Below, one piece after another: positions 16,918 to 24,450 of a DNA stretch of 64,000 nt. Location of the stretch: assembly GCF_023074175.1 (NCBI RefSeq), contig NZ_JADPKS010000104.1:1-64000 (forward strand), in the 5' to 3' direction. The position numbers and the translations under genes were made by a program. The notes under the pieces were generated by a model. The model did no database searches. It saw only the letters and a list, made by a program, of their open reading frames with translations, and was not told the DNA's origin. Numbering within the stretch: position 1 is the stretch's first letter; each line of letters starts with the position of its first letter. The stretch is from Bradyrhizobium sp. 139 (lineage in GTDB: Bacteria; Pseudomonadota; Alphaproteobacteria; Rhizobiales; Xanthobacteraceae).

Positions 16918-17077
16918 ATTGTCATCCACCGGAACGGCGCGCACGTCGCGCCCTGCCAATCCCCTTGAGCCGGGGCCGATTTAACCAGAAGCCTGATTTA
17001 ATCAGAACCTTGGCTCGAAACCTAGATTGGATCGCTTCGAAGGCGTGCCCCACGCCAAAGAAAGCGCCTCAAAAAAG

Positions 17078-17114
17078 AAACACCGGCCGGAGTTTATAGC
17101 TCCGGCCGGTGTTT
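17078..17114 (-). terminator. Rho-independent terminator after etfA
   Basis: A 15-bp perfect stem (aaacaccggccggag at 17078-17092, inverse at 17100-17114) has a 7-base loop. On the minus strand the stem is followed by a T-rich run (TCTTTTTTG). It lies just past the etfA stop at 17125 and before the 3-hydroxybutyryl-CoA dehydrogenase start, so it should end the etfB-etfA transcript. Confidence 0.93.
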
Positions 17115-17124
17115 TTAGCGCGTT

Positions 17125-18069
17125 TTACTTGCCGAGCTTGCCGAGTTCGGCCGTCAGCTCCGGAACCGCCTGGTAGAGATCGGCGACCAGCCCGTAATCG
17201 GCGACCTGGAAGATCGGCGCGTCCTCGTCCTTGTTGATCGCGACGATCACCTTGGAGTCCTTCATGCCGGCCAGATGCTGGATCGCGCCGGAAATGCCCA
17301 CGGCCACATAGAGCTCGGGGGCCACGACCTTGCCGGTCTGGCCGACCTGCCAGTCGTTCGGTGCGTAGCCGGCGTCCACCGCCGCGCGCGAGGCACCGAC
17401 ACCGGCGCCGAGCTTGTCGGCAAGCGGCTCGATGTACTTGGCGAAGTTCTCGCGGCTCTGCATGGCGCGGCCGCCGGATACGATGATCTTGGCCGAGGTC
17501 AGCTCGGGACGGTCGCTCTTGGCGACTTCCTCGCCGACGAAGGACGACAGGCCGGGATCGGCCGCAGCCGCGACGCTCTCGATCGATGCGCTGCCGCCTT
17601 CACCTGCTGCGGCGAAGGTGGAGGTACGCACCGTGATGACCTTCTTGGCATCCTTGGACTTCACCGTCTGGATCGCGTTGCCGGCATAGATCGGACGCTC
17701 ATAGGTGTCGGGCGCGATCACCTTGGTGATCTCCGAGACCTGCATGACGTCGAGCAATGCCGCGACGCGTGGCATCACGTTCTTGAAGCGCGAGGTCGCG
17801 GGCGCGACGATCGCATCATAGGACGGCGCCAGCGAGACGATCAGCGCGGCCAGAGGTTCGGCGAGATCATGCGCGTAGAGCGCGCCGTCGGCGAGCAGCA
17901 CCTTCTTCGCGCCTGCGAGCTTGGCGGCGGCGTCCGCCGCGGCCTTGGCGTTCTCTCCGGCGACCAGCACCTCGACGTCCGCGCCGAGCGCGGCAGCCGC
18001 GGTCAGGGCCTTGTTGGTCGCATCCTTCAGCGACGCATTGTCGTGTTCGGCAATCAGAAGCGTCGTCAT
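17125..18069 (-). CDS. etfA: Electron transfer flavoprotein subunit alpha
   Basis: The 314-residue alpha subunit carries the FAD domain signature: VVAPELYVAVGISGAIQHLAGM and INKDEDAPIFQVADYGLV close to the C-terminus. It accepts electrons from acyl-CoA dehydrogenases and passes them to ETF:quinone oxidoreductase. Length and context fit the housekeeping EtfA. The sequence does not look like the FixAB branch, which is usually next to fixC and fixX. The start overlaps the etfB stop by a single base. Confidence 0.93.
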   Translation of the reverse strand: MTTLLIAEHDNASLKDATNKALTAAAALGADVEVLVAGENAKAAADAAAKLAGAKKVLLADGALYAHDLAEPLAALIVSLAPSYDAIVAPATSRFKNVMPRVAALLDVMQVSEITKVIAPDTYERPIYAGNAIQTVKSKDAKKVITVRTSTFAAAGEGGSASIESVAAAADPGLSSFVGEEVAKSDRPELTSAKIIVSGGRAMQSRENFAKYIEPLADKLGAGVGASRAAVDAGYAPNDWQVGQTGKVVAPELYVAVGISGAIQHLAGMKDSKVIVAINKDEDAPIFQVADYGLVADLYQAVPELTAELGKLGK

Positions 18070-18818
18070 CAGAGCACCCCGGCTTCGTTCTTGAGTTTCG
18101 AGACCAGCTCGGCGACGTCCTTGACCTTGACGCCCGCCTTGCGGCCCGCCGGCTCGGTGGTCTTGAGAACCTCGAGACGCGCGGTGACGTCGACGCCGTA
18201 ATCGGCGACGGTCTTGTCCGCGATCGGCTTCTTCTTGGCCTTCATGATGTTGGGTAGCGAGGCATAGCGCGGCTCGTTGAGACGGAGATCGGTGGTGACG
18301 ATCGCCGGTCCCTTCAGCTTGACGGTCTGCAAGCCGCCGTCGACTTCGCGGGTGACCTTGAAATCGGAGCCTTCGACCTCGAGCTTCGAGGCAAACGTCG
18401 CCTGCGACCAGCCGAGCAGCGCGGCCAGCATCTGACCGGTCTGATTGCTGTCGTCGTCGATCGCCTGCTTGCCGAGAATGATCAGGCCGGGCTGTTCTTC
18501 GTCGGCGATCTTCTTGAGAATCTTCGCGACAGCGAGCGGCTCGACGGTGCCCTCGGCCTTCACCAGGATGCCGCGATCGGCGCCCATGGCGAGACCGGTG
18601 CGGATCGTCTCCGACGCCTGCGCCGGTCCGATGGAAACCACCACGACTTCGGTGGCCTTGCCCGCTTCCTTCAGGCGCAACGCTTCCTCGACCGCGATTT
18701 CGTCGAACGGGTTCATGGACATTTTGACGTTGGCGAGTTCAACGCCCGATCCATCGCTCTTGACGCGGACCTTGACATTGTAATCGACCACCCGCTTTAC
18801 CGGCACCAAGACCTTCAT
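18069..18818 (-). CDS. etfB: Electron transfer flavoprotein subunit beta
   Basis: The 249-residue beta subunit starts MKVLVPVKRVVDYNVKV, as in family members, and has the ETF-beta signature segment around VTREVDGGLQTVKLKGPAIV. AMP-binding residues lie in the N-terminal half. An in-frame ATG at 18836 would add MSERGS; I prefer 18818, preceded by AAGAGGATC. It forms a two-gene operon with etfA. Confidence 0.93.
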   Translation of the reverse strand: MKVLVPVKRVVDYNVKVRVKSDGSGVELANVKMSMNPFDEIAVEEALRLKEAGKATEVVVVSIGPAQASETIRTGLAMGADRGILVKAEGTVEPLAVAKILKKIADEEQPGLIILGKQAIDDDSNQTGQMLAALLGWSQATFASKLEVEGSDFKVTREVDGGLQTVKLKGPAIVTTDLRLNEPRYASLPNIMKAKKKPIADKTVADYGVDVTARLEVLKTTEPAGRKAGVKVKDVAELVSKLKNEAGVL

Positions 18819-18942
18819 CGATCCTCTTTCACTCAATCTGGGAGGGGGTTATCAGCTGGCGCGGAACCTAAAGGCCTGATCCGGCCCGGTCAACGCGCGT
18901 GGGGCCTAATTTTAGCGTCCAGAATTGCGCTGCTCCAATGGG

Positions 18943-19515
18943 TCAGTGATTCTGGCCCGGAACCCAGAGCACGTCGCCGGCGCCGTTATGGTTGGCGGCT
19001 CGGCTGGCGACGAACAGGAAGTCCGACAGGCGGTTCATATACTGGATGCCAGCAGCGCCCACGGGCTCGTCAGGCCGCGCCGCCAGTTCCACCATCACGC
19101 GTTCCGCCCTGCGGCAAATCGTACGGGCAACGTGGAGGTAGGCGGCGGCCGGCGTGCCACCCGGCAGCACAAAGGAGGTGAGCGGCGCCAGCTTGTCATT
19201 GAGCGCGTCGATGTCGCGCTCGAGCCGCTCGACCTGGCTTGCCACCACCCGCAGCCGCTCGGCCTTGCCTTCACGCTCGGGCACTGCGAGGTCCGCGCCG
19301 AGGTCGAACAAATCATTCTGGATGCGGCCGAGCATCGCGTCGAACTCGGACATATCGTGGGTATGAAGCCTGACCACACCGATTGCGGCATTGGTCTCGT
19401 CCACGGTGCCATAGGCCGCGATGCGCAGATCGTATTTCGGACGGCGCTCGCCAGTTCCGAGCGCTGTCGTGCCGTCGTCGCCAGTCTTCGTATAGATGCG
19501 GTTGAGCACGACCAT
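18943..19515 (-). CDS. Cob(I)yrinic acid a,c-diamide adenosyltransferase, PduO type
   Basis: The 190-residue protein has the PduO/MMAB pattern: KTGDDGTTALGTGERRPK near the N-terminus, GTVDETNAAIG, and the C-terminal block ARTICRRAERVMVELA. It transfers adenosyl from ATP to cob(I)alamin to make coenzyme B12, for example for methylmalonyl-CoA mutase. The ATG at 19515 (MVVLNRIYTKTG) matches family starts. No cobalamin riboswitch was evident just upstream, where a palindromic repeat lies instead. Confidence 0.9.
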   Translation of the reverse strand: MVVLNRIYTKTGDDGTTALGTGERRPKYDLRIAAYGTVDETNAAIGVVRLHTHDMSEFDAMLGRIQNDLFDLGADLAVPEREGKAERLRVVASQVERLERDIDALNDKLAPLTSFVLPGGTPAAAYLHVARTICRRAERVMVELAARPDEPVGAAGIQYMNRLSDFLFVASRAANHNGAGDVLWVPGQNH

Positions 19516-19532
19516 GATAGACTCCTTGATCT

Positions 19533-19585
19533 TAGGGCATGATCTTGTCGGAAAACCGCTTCGCACTTTTCCGGATCATGCCCTA
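19533..19585. repeat. Palindromic repeat, family D
   Basis: The outer arms agggcatgatc and gatcatgccct flank an inner pair tcggaaaac/cttttccgga, with cgcttcgca at the loop. It fills the gap between the adenosyltransferase and the HIG1-type gene on the minus strand. It looks like a further short repeat type of this genome; only one copy was found here. Confidence 0.75.
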
Positions 19586-19777
19586 GCGCCCCATCGCCCA
19601 GACCGCGAGCATTGCGATGACGATCGCCACGAACTGAAGCAGCACGCGCCAGCGCATCAGCTTCTGCGAGGTGTTGGGCGAGCCGCCGCGCATCATGTTG
19701 ATGAGGCCGAGCAGCAGCACCAACGCTACGGCGCCGGCCGCCGCCGGCAGAATGAAAGTACTCAAGAGAGATGCCAT
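19583..19777 (-). CDS. Twin-transmembrane HIG1-type small protein
   Basis: The 64-residue protein has two hydrophobic segments: TFILPAAAGAVALVLLLGLI and VLLQFVAIVIAMLAVWAM. They are separated by the loop NMMRGGSPNTSQKLMRWR, whose RG-S-x-x-S-Q-K-LMR-WR pattern is the HIG1 signature. In other bacteria and mitochondria, HIG1 proteins associate with cytochrome oxidase. I start at the ATG at 19777; the longer reading from 19813 adds MAEPRTRCYLPP. It may share a transcript with the adenosyltransferase gene. Confidence 0.8.
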   Translation of the reverse strand: MASLLSTFILPAAAGAVALVLLLGLINMMRGGSPNTSQKLMRWRVLLQFVAIVIAMLAVWAMGR

Positions 19778-20030
19778 TGGGGGTAGATAACACCGAGTTC
19801 GCGGCTCCGCCATCTCCTACCCCGTCATTCCGGGCTCGCGCCACCGGGTCGCCCTTTGCGCGGTCCCGTCCCATCGCCCTGGAAATGACGACTTGCTCAG
19901 AGGTCCGAGGCGATCTGGCTTTTAAGCGAGTAATATCAGAAGCTGCCTGGATGATTGCTGATTTGCATCCATCGCCGGCCTTCATCGCCTCTCCCGGCTT
20001 GCGGAGAGAGGAAGCAATCCGGGGCACGCT

Positions 20031-20924
20031 GTGAAGGCAATCCGCTACATCTACATCGTCGCGATGGATGCGTTCTACACATTCCTCGCCGACGACGGCT
20101 GGGCGATCGCGAGCCACATCGCGCTGTCGACGCTGATGGCGCTGTTCCCGTTCCTGATCGTGCTGACCTCGCTTGCCGGCTTCTTCGGCTCCAAGGAACT
20201 TGCCGATCAGGCCGCCAGCCTGATGCTCCAGATCTGGCCCAAGCAGGTCGCCGATTCGATCTCAGGCGAGGTCCACGACGTGCTGACCACCACCCGCACC
20301 GGCCTATTCACCATCGGCGCGGTGCTGTCGGTCTATTTCGCCTCCAACGGCGTCGAGGCGCTCCGGGTCGCGCTCAACCGCGCCTACGCGGTGGTGGAGA
20401 TGCGGCCCTGGTACTGGCTGCGGCTGGAATCGATCGCCTACACGTTGATTGCGGCCTTCACTGCGCTCGCCATGGCGTTCCTGATCGTGCTCGGACCGCT
20501 CTTCATCGAGGCGGCGCGGCGCCACATCCCGCTGTTTGTCGAGTCCAACGAGAGCATCCTCACCTGGCTGCGCTACGGCATCACCGTGGGTGCGCTGGTG
20601 GTGGCGCTGATCATCCTGCACGCCTGGCTGCCGGCGGGGCGGCGCGGCTTCCTCCAGATCCTGCCCGGCATCGTCTTTACCATCGTGGCGTCGCTGATCT
20701 CGGGCATCGTGTTCGGCCAATATCTGGCGCGCTTCGCCAACAACTACGTCACGATGTATGCGGGGCTCGCCTCGGTGATCATCGCGCTGGTGTTCCTGTA
20801 TTTCATCGCCGCGATCTTCGTCTACGGCGGCGAACTCAACGCCGCGATCATCAAGTCGCGGCTTCCTCACGGCGTGTCGCTTCAAGCAGCGCAGTCGCTA
20901 AATCCCGCGGGGACACAGGCTTGA
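20031..20924 (+). CDS. YihY/BrkB family inner-membrane protein
   Basis: The 297-residue protein has six hydrophobic segments and the family start SHIALSTLMALFPFLIVLTS, plus the C-terminal YAGLASVIIALVFLYFIAAI and YGGELNA. YihY/BrkB proteins were once called RNase BN, which is not their activity; their role is uncertain. The N-terminus begins MKAIRYIYIVAMDAFYTF. Its last 74 bases overlap the 3' end of the convergent histidine kinase gene. Confidence 0.85.
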   Translation: MKAIRYIYIVAMDAFYTFLADDGWAIASHIALSTLMALFPFLIVLTSLAGFFGSKELADQAASLMLQIWPKQVADSISGEVHDVLTTTRTGLFTIGAVLSVYFASNGVEALRVALNRAYAVVEMRPWYWLRLESIAYTLIAAFTALAMAFLIVLGPLFIEAARRHIPLFVESNESILTWLRYGITVGALVVALIILHAWLPAGRRGFLQILPGIVFTIVASLISGIVFGQYLARFANNYVTMYAGLASVIIALVFLYFIAAIFVYGGELNAAIIKSRLPHGVSLQAAQSLNPAGTQA

Positions 20925-22140
20925 CCAGGAAGGCGTCGGCGCCGGCCTCGCGCGAGGCCGCTTCGTCCTCGCCACGGCCGGAAACGCCGATGATGGGGAT
21001 CTGAGCCAGCGGCGCCGGCATGGTGCGGATCCGCCTGATGGCCTCGACGCCGTCGATGCCAGGCAGCACCATGTCCATCAGCACCGCGTCGAACGCGCCC
21101 TGCGCGAGCCGGGTCACCGCGTCCTCACCGCGCCCGATGAACTCGGCATGATGGCCGAGCTCGGTCAGGATGGTGTTGAGCACGACGCGGCCGAACGGGT
21201 TGTCCTCGACGCTGAGCACGCGGAGCGCGGCCATCGCATCCGCCTCCGTTTCGCCCTTCGGCTTGCGGGACTTGCGCGATCCGGTCGCGTCGAGCGACAT
21301 GGTCAATGTGAAGGTGGCGCCGCCGCCTGGCCGCGGTGCGACCGCGATGTCGCCACCCATCGCGCGCGCAAGCTGCTTCACCGAGGAGAGCCCGAGGCCG
21401 GCGCCGCCGAAACGCGAGGCGATGGTGACATTGGCTTGGGTGAAGGGGCGGAACAGCCGCTTGATCTCGGCCATGGTCAGGCCGATGCCGCTGTCGGACA
21501 CCGCGAAGGCGACGCCGACCCTGCCCTTGCCCTTTTCCTTGGCCTTGCCTTTCTTGGCGTTGTCTTTGTCCTTGCCTTTGGGGGGACGCCAGGGCGCGAC
21601 CGCGAGCGCCACGCCGCCCTGTTCGGTGAATTTGACGGCATTGTCGATCAGGTTTTCGAGCGCGGCGCGCAGGCGGACGGGATCACCCACCACCAGACCG
21701 GGGAGTTTGTTGGAGATCTCGACCTGGGCCTGGAGGCCCTTGGCCGCGGCGCGTCCGGCGAGCGAATCGCCGGCGCTGCGGGCCAGCGCCCGCAGGTCGA
21801 ACAAATCCTGCCGCAGCGTGCTTCCGCCCTTCCCTGACCTGGCAGCGTCCACGAACAGGGTGGCGAGGCTTGCAAGGTGTTCGGCACCGGCCTTGATGGT
21901 GTCGGCCCAGCGCCGCTCCCGCTCGCCGAGATCGGAGGTGGCGAGCAGGTCGCTGATCGCGAGAATGCCGGTCAAGGGGGTGCGGACCTCATGGGCAAAG
22001 GCGGCGAGCGCGGCCTGGACCACGTCCGGCGCGAGGACCTTGGCAGTGCGCTTTGGCAACCGGCCGGCCGCCCCGGACTGCTTCCGAGGCGGTCGCCTGG
22101 ACGTCCGCGTCGTGCGCGCTGGGTGCGTTTTCGCCGCCAT
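20851..22140 (-). CDS. Hybrid histidine kinase-receiver protein, soluble
   Basis: The 429-residue protein begins with a basic, low-complexity leader of about 35 residues. A HisKA domain follows (FAHEVRTPLTG, His50), then HATPase with ENLIDNAVKF and SDSGIGLTM/RFGGAGLGLS, and a C-terminal receiver with Asp356 in LMDMVLPG and Lys in FLVKP. No transmembrane or sensor domain is seen. A Lys-rich insert (KGKDKDNAKKGKAKEKGKG) sits inside the ATPase domain, which is unusual. The ATG at 22140 was chosen because upstream sequence reads out of the kinase pattern. Its 3' end overlaps yihY. Confidence 0.87.
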   Translation of the reverse strand: MAAKTHPARTTRTSRRPPRKQSGAAGRLPKRTAKVLAPDVVQAALAAFAHEVRTPLTGILAISDLLATSDLGERERRWADTIKAGAEHLASLATLFVDAARSGKGGSTLRQDLFDLRALARSAGDSLAGRAAAKGLQAQVEISNKLPGLVVGDPVRLRAALENLIDNAVKFTEQGGVALAVAPWRPPKGKDKDNAKKGKAKEKGKGRVGVAFAVSDSGIGLTMAEIKRLFRPFTQANVTIASRFGGAGLGLSSVKQLARAMGGDIAVAPRPGGGATFTLTMSLDATGSRKSRKPKGETEADAMAALRVLSVEDNPFGRVVLNTILTELGHHAEFIGRGEDAVTRLAQGAFDAVLMDMVLPGIDGVEAIRRIRTMPAPLAQIPIIGVSGRGEDEAASREAGADAFLVKPVSPRDLATALLEATRREEAAT

Positions 22141-22202
22141 AAATCCCCTTCGAAGTGTCCCCCTTCGAACCGGCCGAGCATGGCACGGCGGAACACCCGG
22201 AG

Positions 22203-23108
22203 TCACGGCGGCGTTTTGCTAACCCCCAGAGAAACTTGACCTAATCCCACCAACCGGCGGACATCGGCAGGCGAGGCGCCGGCATCGCGCAACTCCCGCA
22301 GACCAGTCGAGCGGCCCGATTTCGACAACTTCCGGCCCGCTTCGTCCAGAAGCAGGGCATGGTGGCGGTAGGCGGGTTCCGGCAGGTCGAGCAGGACCTG
22401 GAGCAGGCGGTGAACCGAGGTGGCGTGAAACAGGTCCTGACCCCGCACCACCTCGCTGACTCCCTGCAGCGCGTCGTCGACGACGACGGACAAATGATAG
22501 CTCGTCGGCGTCTCCTTCCGGGCCAGCATGACGTCGCCCCAGGCCTCCGGCCGCGCCGAGACGATACCGCGCTCGCCATCGGGCCCCTCGCCAAGCTCGG
22601 TCCAGGTCAAAGCGGCAACGCGTCGGCAGGCGCGCGCCATGTCGAGCCGCAGCGCATAAGGCGCGCCGGAATCGATCAGCCGGTCGCACTCATCAGCGGA
22701 TAGCGATTTCGCAGTGCCGGGATAGAGCGGCGCGCCGTCGGGATCGCGCGGCCATGGCCCAGCGGCCTCGCGCGCAGCGACGAGCTTGGCGATCTCGGCG
22801 CGGCTTTCGAAGGCGGGATAGACGAGACCAAGCGCAGAGAGTTTTTCGAGCGCGGTGTGATAGTCGGCGAGATGACCCGACTGCCGGCGCACCGGCGTCT
22901 CCCAGGCCATCCCGAGCCAGGCAAGGTCTTCGTAGATCGCCGTCTCATATTCCGGCCGGCAGCGCGTCGCGTCGATGTCCTCGATCCGCAGCAACAGCCG
23001 CCCGCCTGTCTCGCGCGCGCGGTCGAAATTGAGCAGCGCCGAGTAGGCGTGGCCGAGATGTAGGAAGCCGTTCGGGCTGGGGGCAAATCGGAAAACGGGT
23101 GGCGCCAT
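22203..23108 (-). CDS. gluQ: Glutamyl-Q tRNA(Asp) synthetase
   Basis: The 301-residue truncated class I synthetase has FAPSPNGFLHLGHAYSALL (HIGH element) and GRKLSKSGRS (KMSKS). It lacks the anticodon-binding domain of full GluRS, as GluQRS does. GluQRS attaches glutamate to queuosine at position 34 of tRNA-Asp. The ATG at 23108 (MAPPVFRFAPSPNG) gives the correct family start. The longer open frame to 23924 only reads through a palindromic element. Confidence 0.92.
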   Translation of the reverse strand: MAPPVFRFAPSPNGFLHLGHAYSALLNFDRARETGGRLLLRIEDIDATRCRPEYETAIYEDLAWLGMAWETPVRRQSGHLADYHTALEKLSALGLVYPAFESRAEIAKLVAAREAAGPWPRDPDGAPLYPGTAKSLSADECDRLIDSGAPYALRLDMARACRRVAALTWTELGEGPDGERGIVSARPEAWGDVMLARKETPTSYHLSVVVDDALQGVSEVVRGQDLFHATSVHRLLQVLLDLPEPAYRHHALLLDEAGRKLSKSGRSTGLRELRDAGASPADVRRLVGLGQVSLGVSKTPP

Positions 23109-23120
23109 AGGACAGATCTC

Positions 23121-23309
23121 GTCATGGCCGGGCATAGCCGTCCGAAGGGACGGCGTCGCTTGCGCTCGCCTATGTCCCGGCCATCCACGTTCTTCGGTGC
23201 CACACGGCGATCGTGTCAAGACCGCGGACAAGTACCAGTACCATTCCTCATGGTAAGAATGCTGCACGGTTAGAAGGACGTGGATGGCCGGAACAAGTCC
23301 GGCCATGAC
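23121..23309. repeat. 189-bp nested inverted-repeat element, copy 2
   Basis: The outer arms gtcatggccgg (23121) and ccggccatgac (ending 23309) and the inner arms cccggccatccacgt (near 23177) and acgtggatggccgg (ending near 23291) form two nested stems. The length and design match 10529-10717. The element fills the promoter space between the divergent gluQ and glycosylase genes. Its right end lies 13 bases upstream of the possible GTG start of the latter. Confidence 0.8.
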
Positions 23310-23333
23310 ACCGGAGAGAGCGTGCCGACCCAA

Positions 23334-23981
23334 ATGACCATCCACCTCGAAACCCAGTCCGATCTCGAAGAAGCCATCCACGCGCTGATCAAGCGCGACC
23401 CGCGCCTGAAGCCCGTGCTTGCGACTGCGGGTATGCCCGCCTTGCGGCGGCGCGAGCCGGGTTTTACGGGTCTCGCCCACATCGTTTGCGGGCAGCAGCT
23501 CTCCACAGCGAGCGCCGCGGCGATCTGGGGACGGCTGTCCGCCGTCTTCGATCCGTTCGACCATGACGCGGTGCGCCGCGCCCGCACCGACCGGCTGGGG
23601 CGGCTCGGCCTTTCCGCCGCCAAGATCAAGACGCTGAAACATCTCGCGCGCGAGATCGCGTCGCAGCGGCTGAACCTCGACGTGCTCGCCGAAGAAGACG
23701 CCGACGCCGCGCATCACACGCTGATCGCGCTGCCCGGCATCGGGCCGTGGACTGCGGACGTCTATCTGCTGTTTTGCCTCGGCCATGGCGATGCCTGGCC
23801 GGCCGGTGACCTCGCCGTGCAGGAGGGCATCAAGATTGGCCTCGGTCTTCAGGCTCGGCCGACGGAAAAGCAGATGGCACCGCTCGCCGAACCCTGGCGT
23901 CCCCTGCGCGGCGCGGCCGCGCATCTGTGGTGGAGCTACTACCGCGCGGTAAAGAAGCGCGAGGGCGTGCTGTCGGCATGA
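23334..23981 (+). CDS. DNA-3-methyladenine glycosylase II (AlkA family)
   Basis: The 215-residue HhH-GPD protein has the helix-hairpin-helix LPGIGPWTADVYLL and the catalytic Asp in AWPAGDLAVQEG, with GQQLSTASAAAIWGRL near the middle. It removes alkylated bases such as 3-methyladenine. The [4Fe-4S] cysteines of MutY/Nth are absent. Two starts are plausible: the ATG at 23334, used here, and a GTG at 23322 with GGAG at a good five-base distance. The N-terminal domain of Ada-AlkA fusions is missing. Confidence 0.87.
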   Translation: MTIHLETQSDLEEAIHALIKRDPRLKPVLATAGMPALRRREPGFTGLAHIVCGQQLSTASAAAIWGRLSAVFDPFDHDAVRRARTDRLGRLGLSAAKIKTLKHLAREIASQRLNLDVLAEEDADAAHHTLIALPGIGPWTADVYLLFCLGHGDAWPAGDLAVQEGIKIGLGLQARPTEKQMAPLAEPWRPLRGAAAHLWWSYYRAVKKREGVLSA

Positions 23982-24074
23982 GCCGCCAAATAGCGTTTAA
24001 GACTATGTTGCTGTTGCAAACGACGCGCACGTGAACGATGAGATGCCGGCGCGGACCAGAGCGGGGATCGAACC

Positions 24075-24373
24075 ATGACAGCCGCCGACTTCATCGTTGC
24101 GCGAGTCGATTTCGAAACGTGCAAGACGATCCCAACCGAGCTTCCCGGCCCGGATGTGCTGCCCCTGACGCGCTGCTCGTGAAGATCGACCGCTTCGCCT
24201 TCGGCATCGAGCAGCGCTTTGGCGCGGCATGGTCCGGTTTTGCGCCGCTGCTGGAGAGATGCCTGACCGTGGTCGAGAGCCGCGGACCCGACGCGGTGCG
24301 GCAGGTGTTTCTCGATACGCTGAAAGGGCGTATTCCGCCGGAGCAGGGCCACATGCTCTCGCTGCTCGGGTAA
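24075..24373 (+). pseudogene. Remnant of a DUF2855 family gene, frameshifted and internally deleted
   Basis: Reading from the ATG at 24075, the first 20-25 residues (MTAADFIVARVDFETCKTIP) follow the start of DUF2855 proteins. They then stop at 24180-24182. In a different frame the sequence continues with DALLVKIDRFAF, the next conserved block of that family. It jumps directly to a C-terminal block (FGAAWSGFAPL ... GPDAV ... GRIPPEQGHMLSLLG) that I recognise as the family's tail. About two-thirds of the normal protein is missing. One frameshift plus one large deletion explain this. It precedes a flavin monooxygenase gene. Confidence 0.68.
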
Positions 24374-24450
24374 ACCGCTTTCGAGGCCTGTCGAACCGGT
24401 ATAGCGTCCACCTCAGAGGAAACGCCGCGAAGACGGCTATGAGGTCGCGC

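Noticed and set aside
18840..18942. Cobalamin riboswitch near the adenosyltransferase
   Set aside because: I could not find a B12-box-like sequence on either side of the gene.
22203..23924. 573-codon minus-strand frame
   Set aside because: Only the part from 23108 down is gluQ. The upstream extension reads through the 189-bp palindromic element and opposite the glycosylase gene.
24038..24373. 111-residue plus-strand protein
   Set aside because: It joins unrelated leader residues to DUF2855-like blocks in another frame. A pseudogene from 24075 explains it better.
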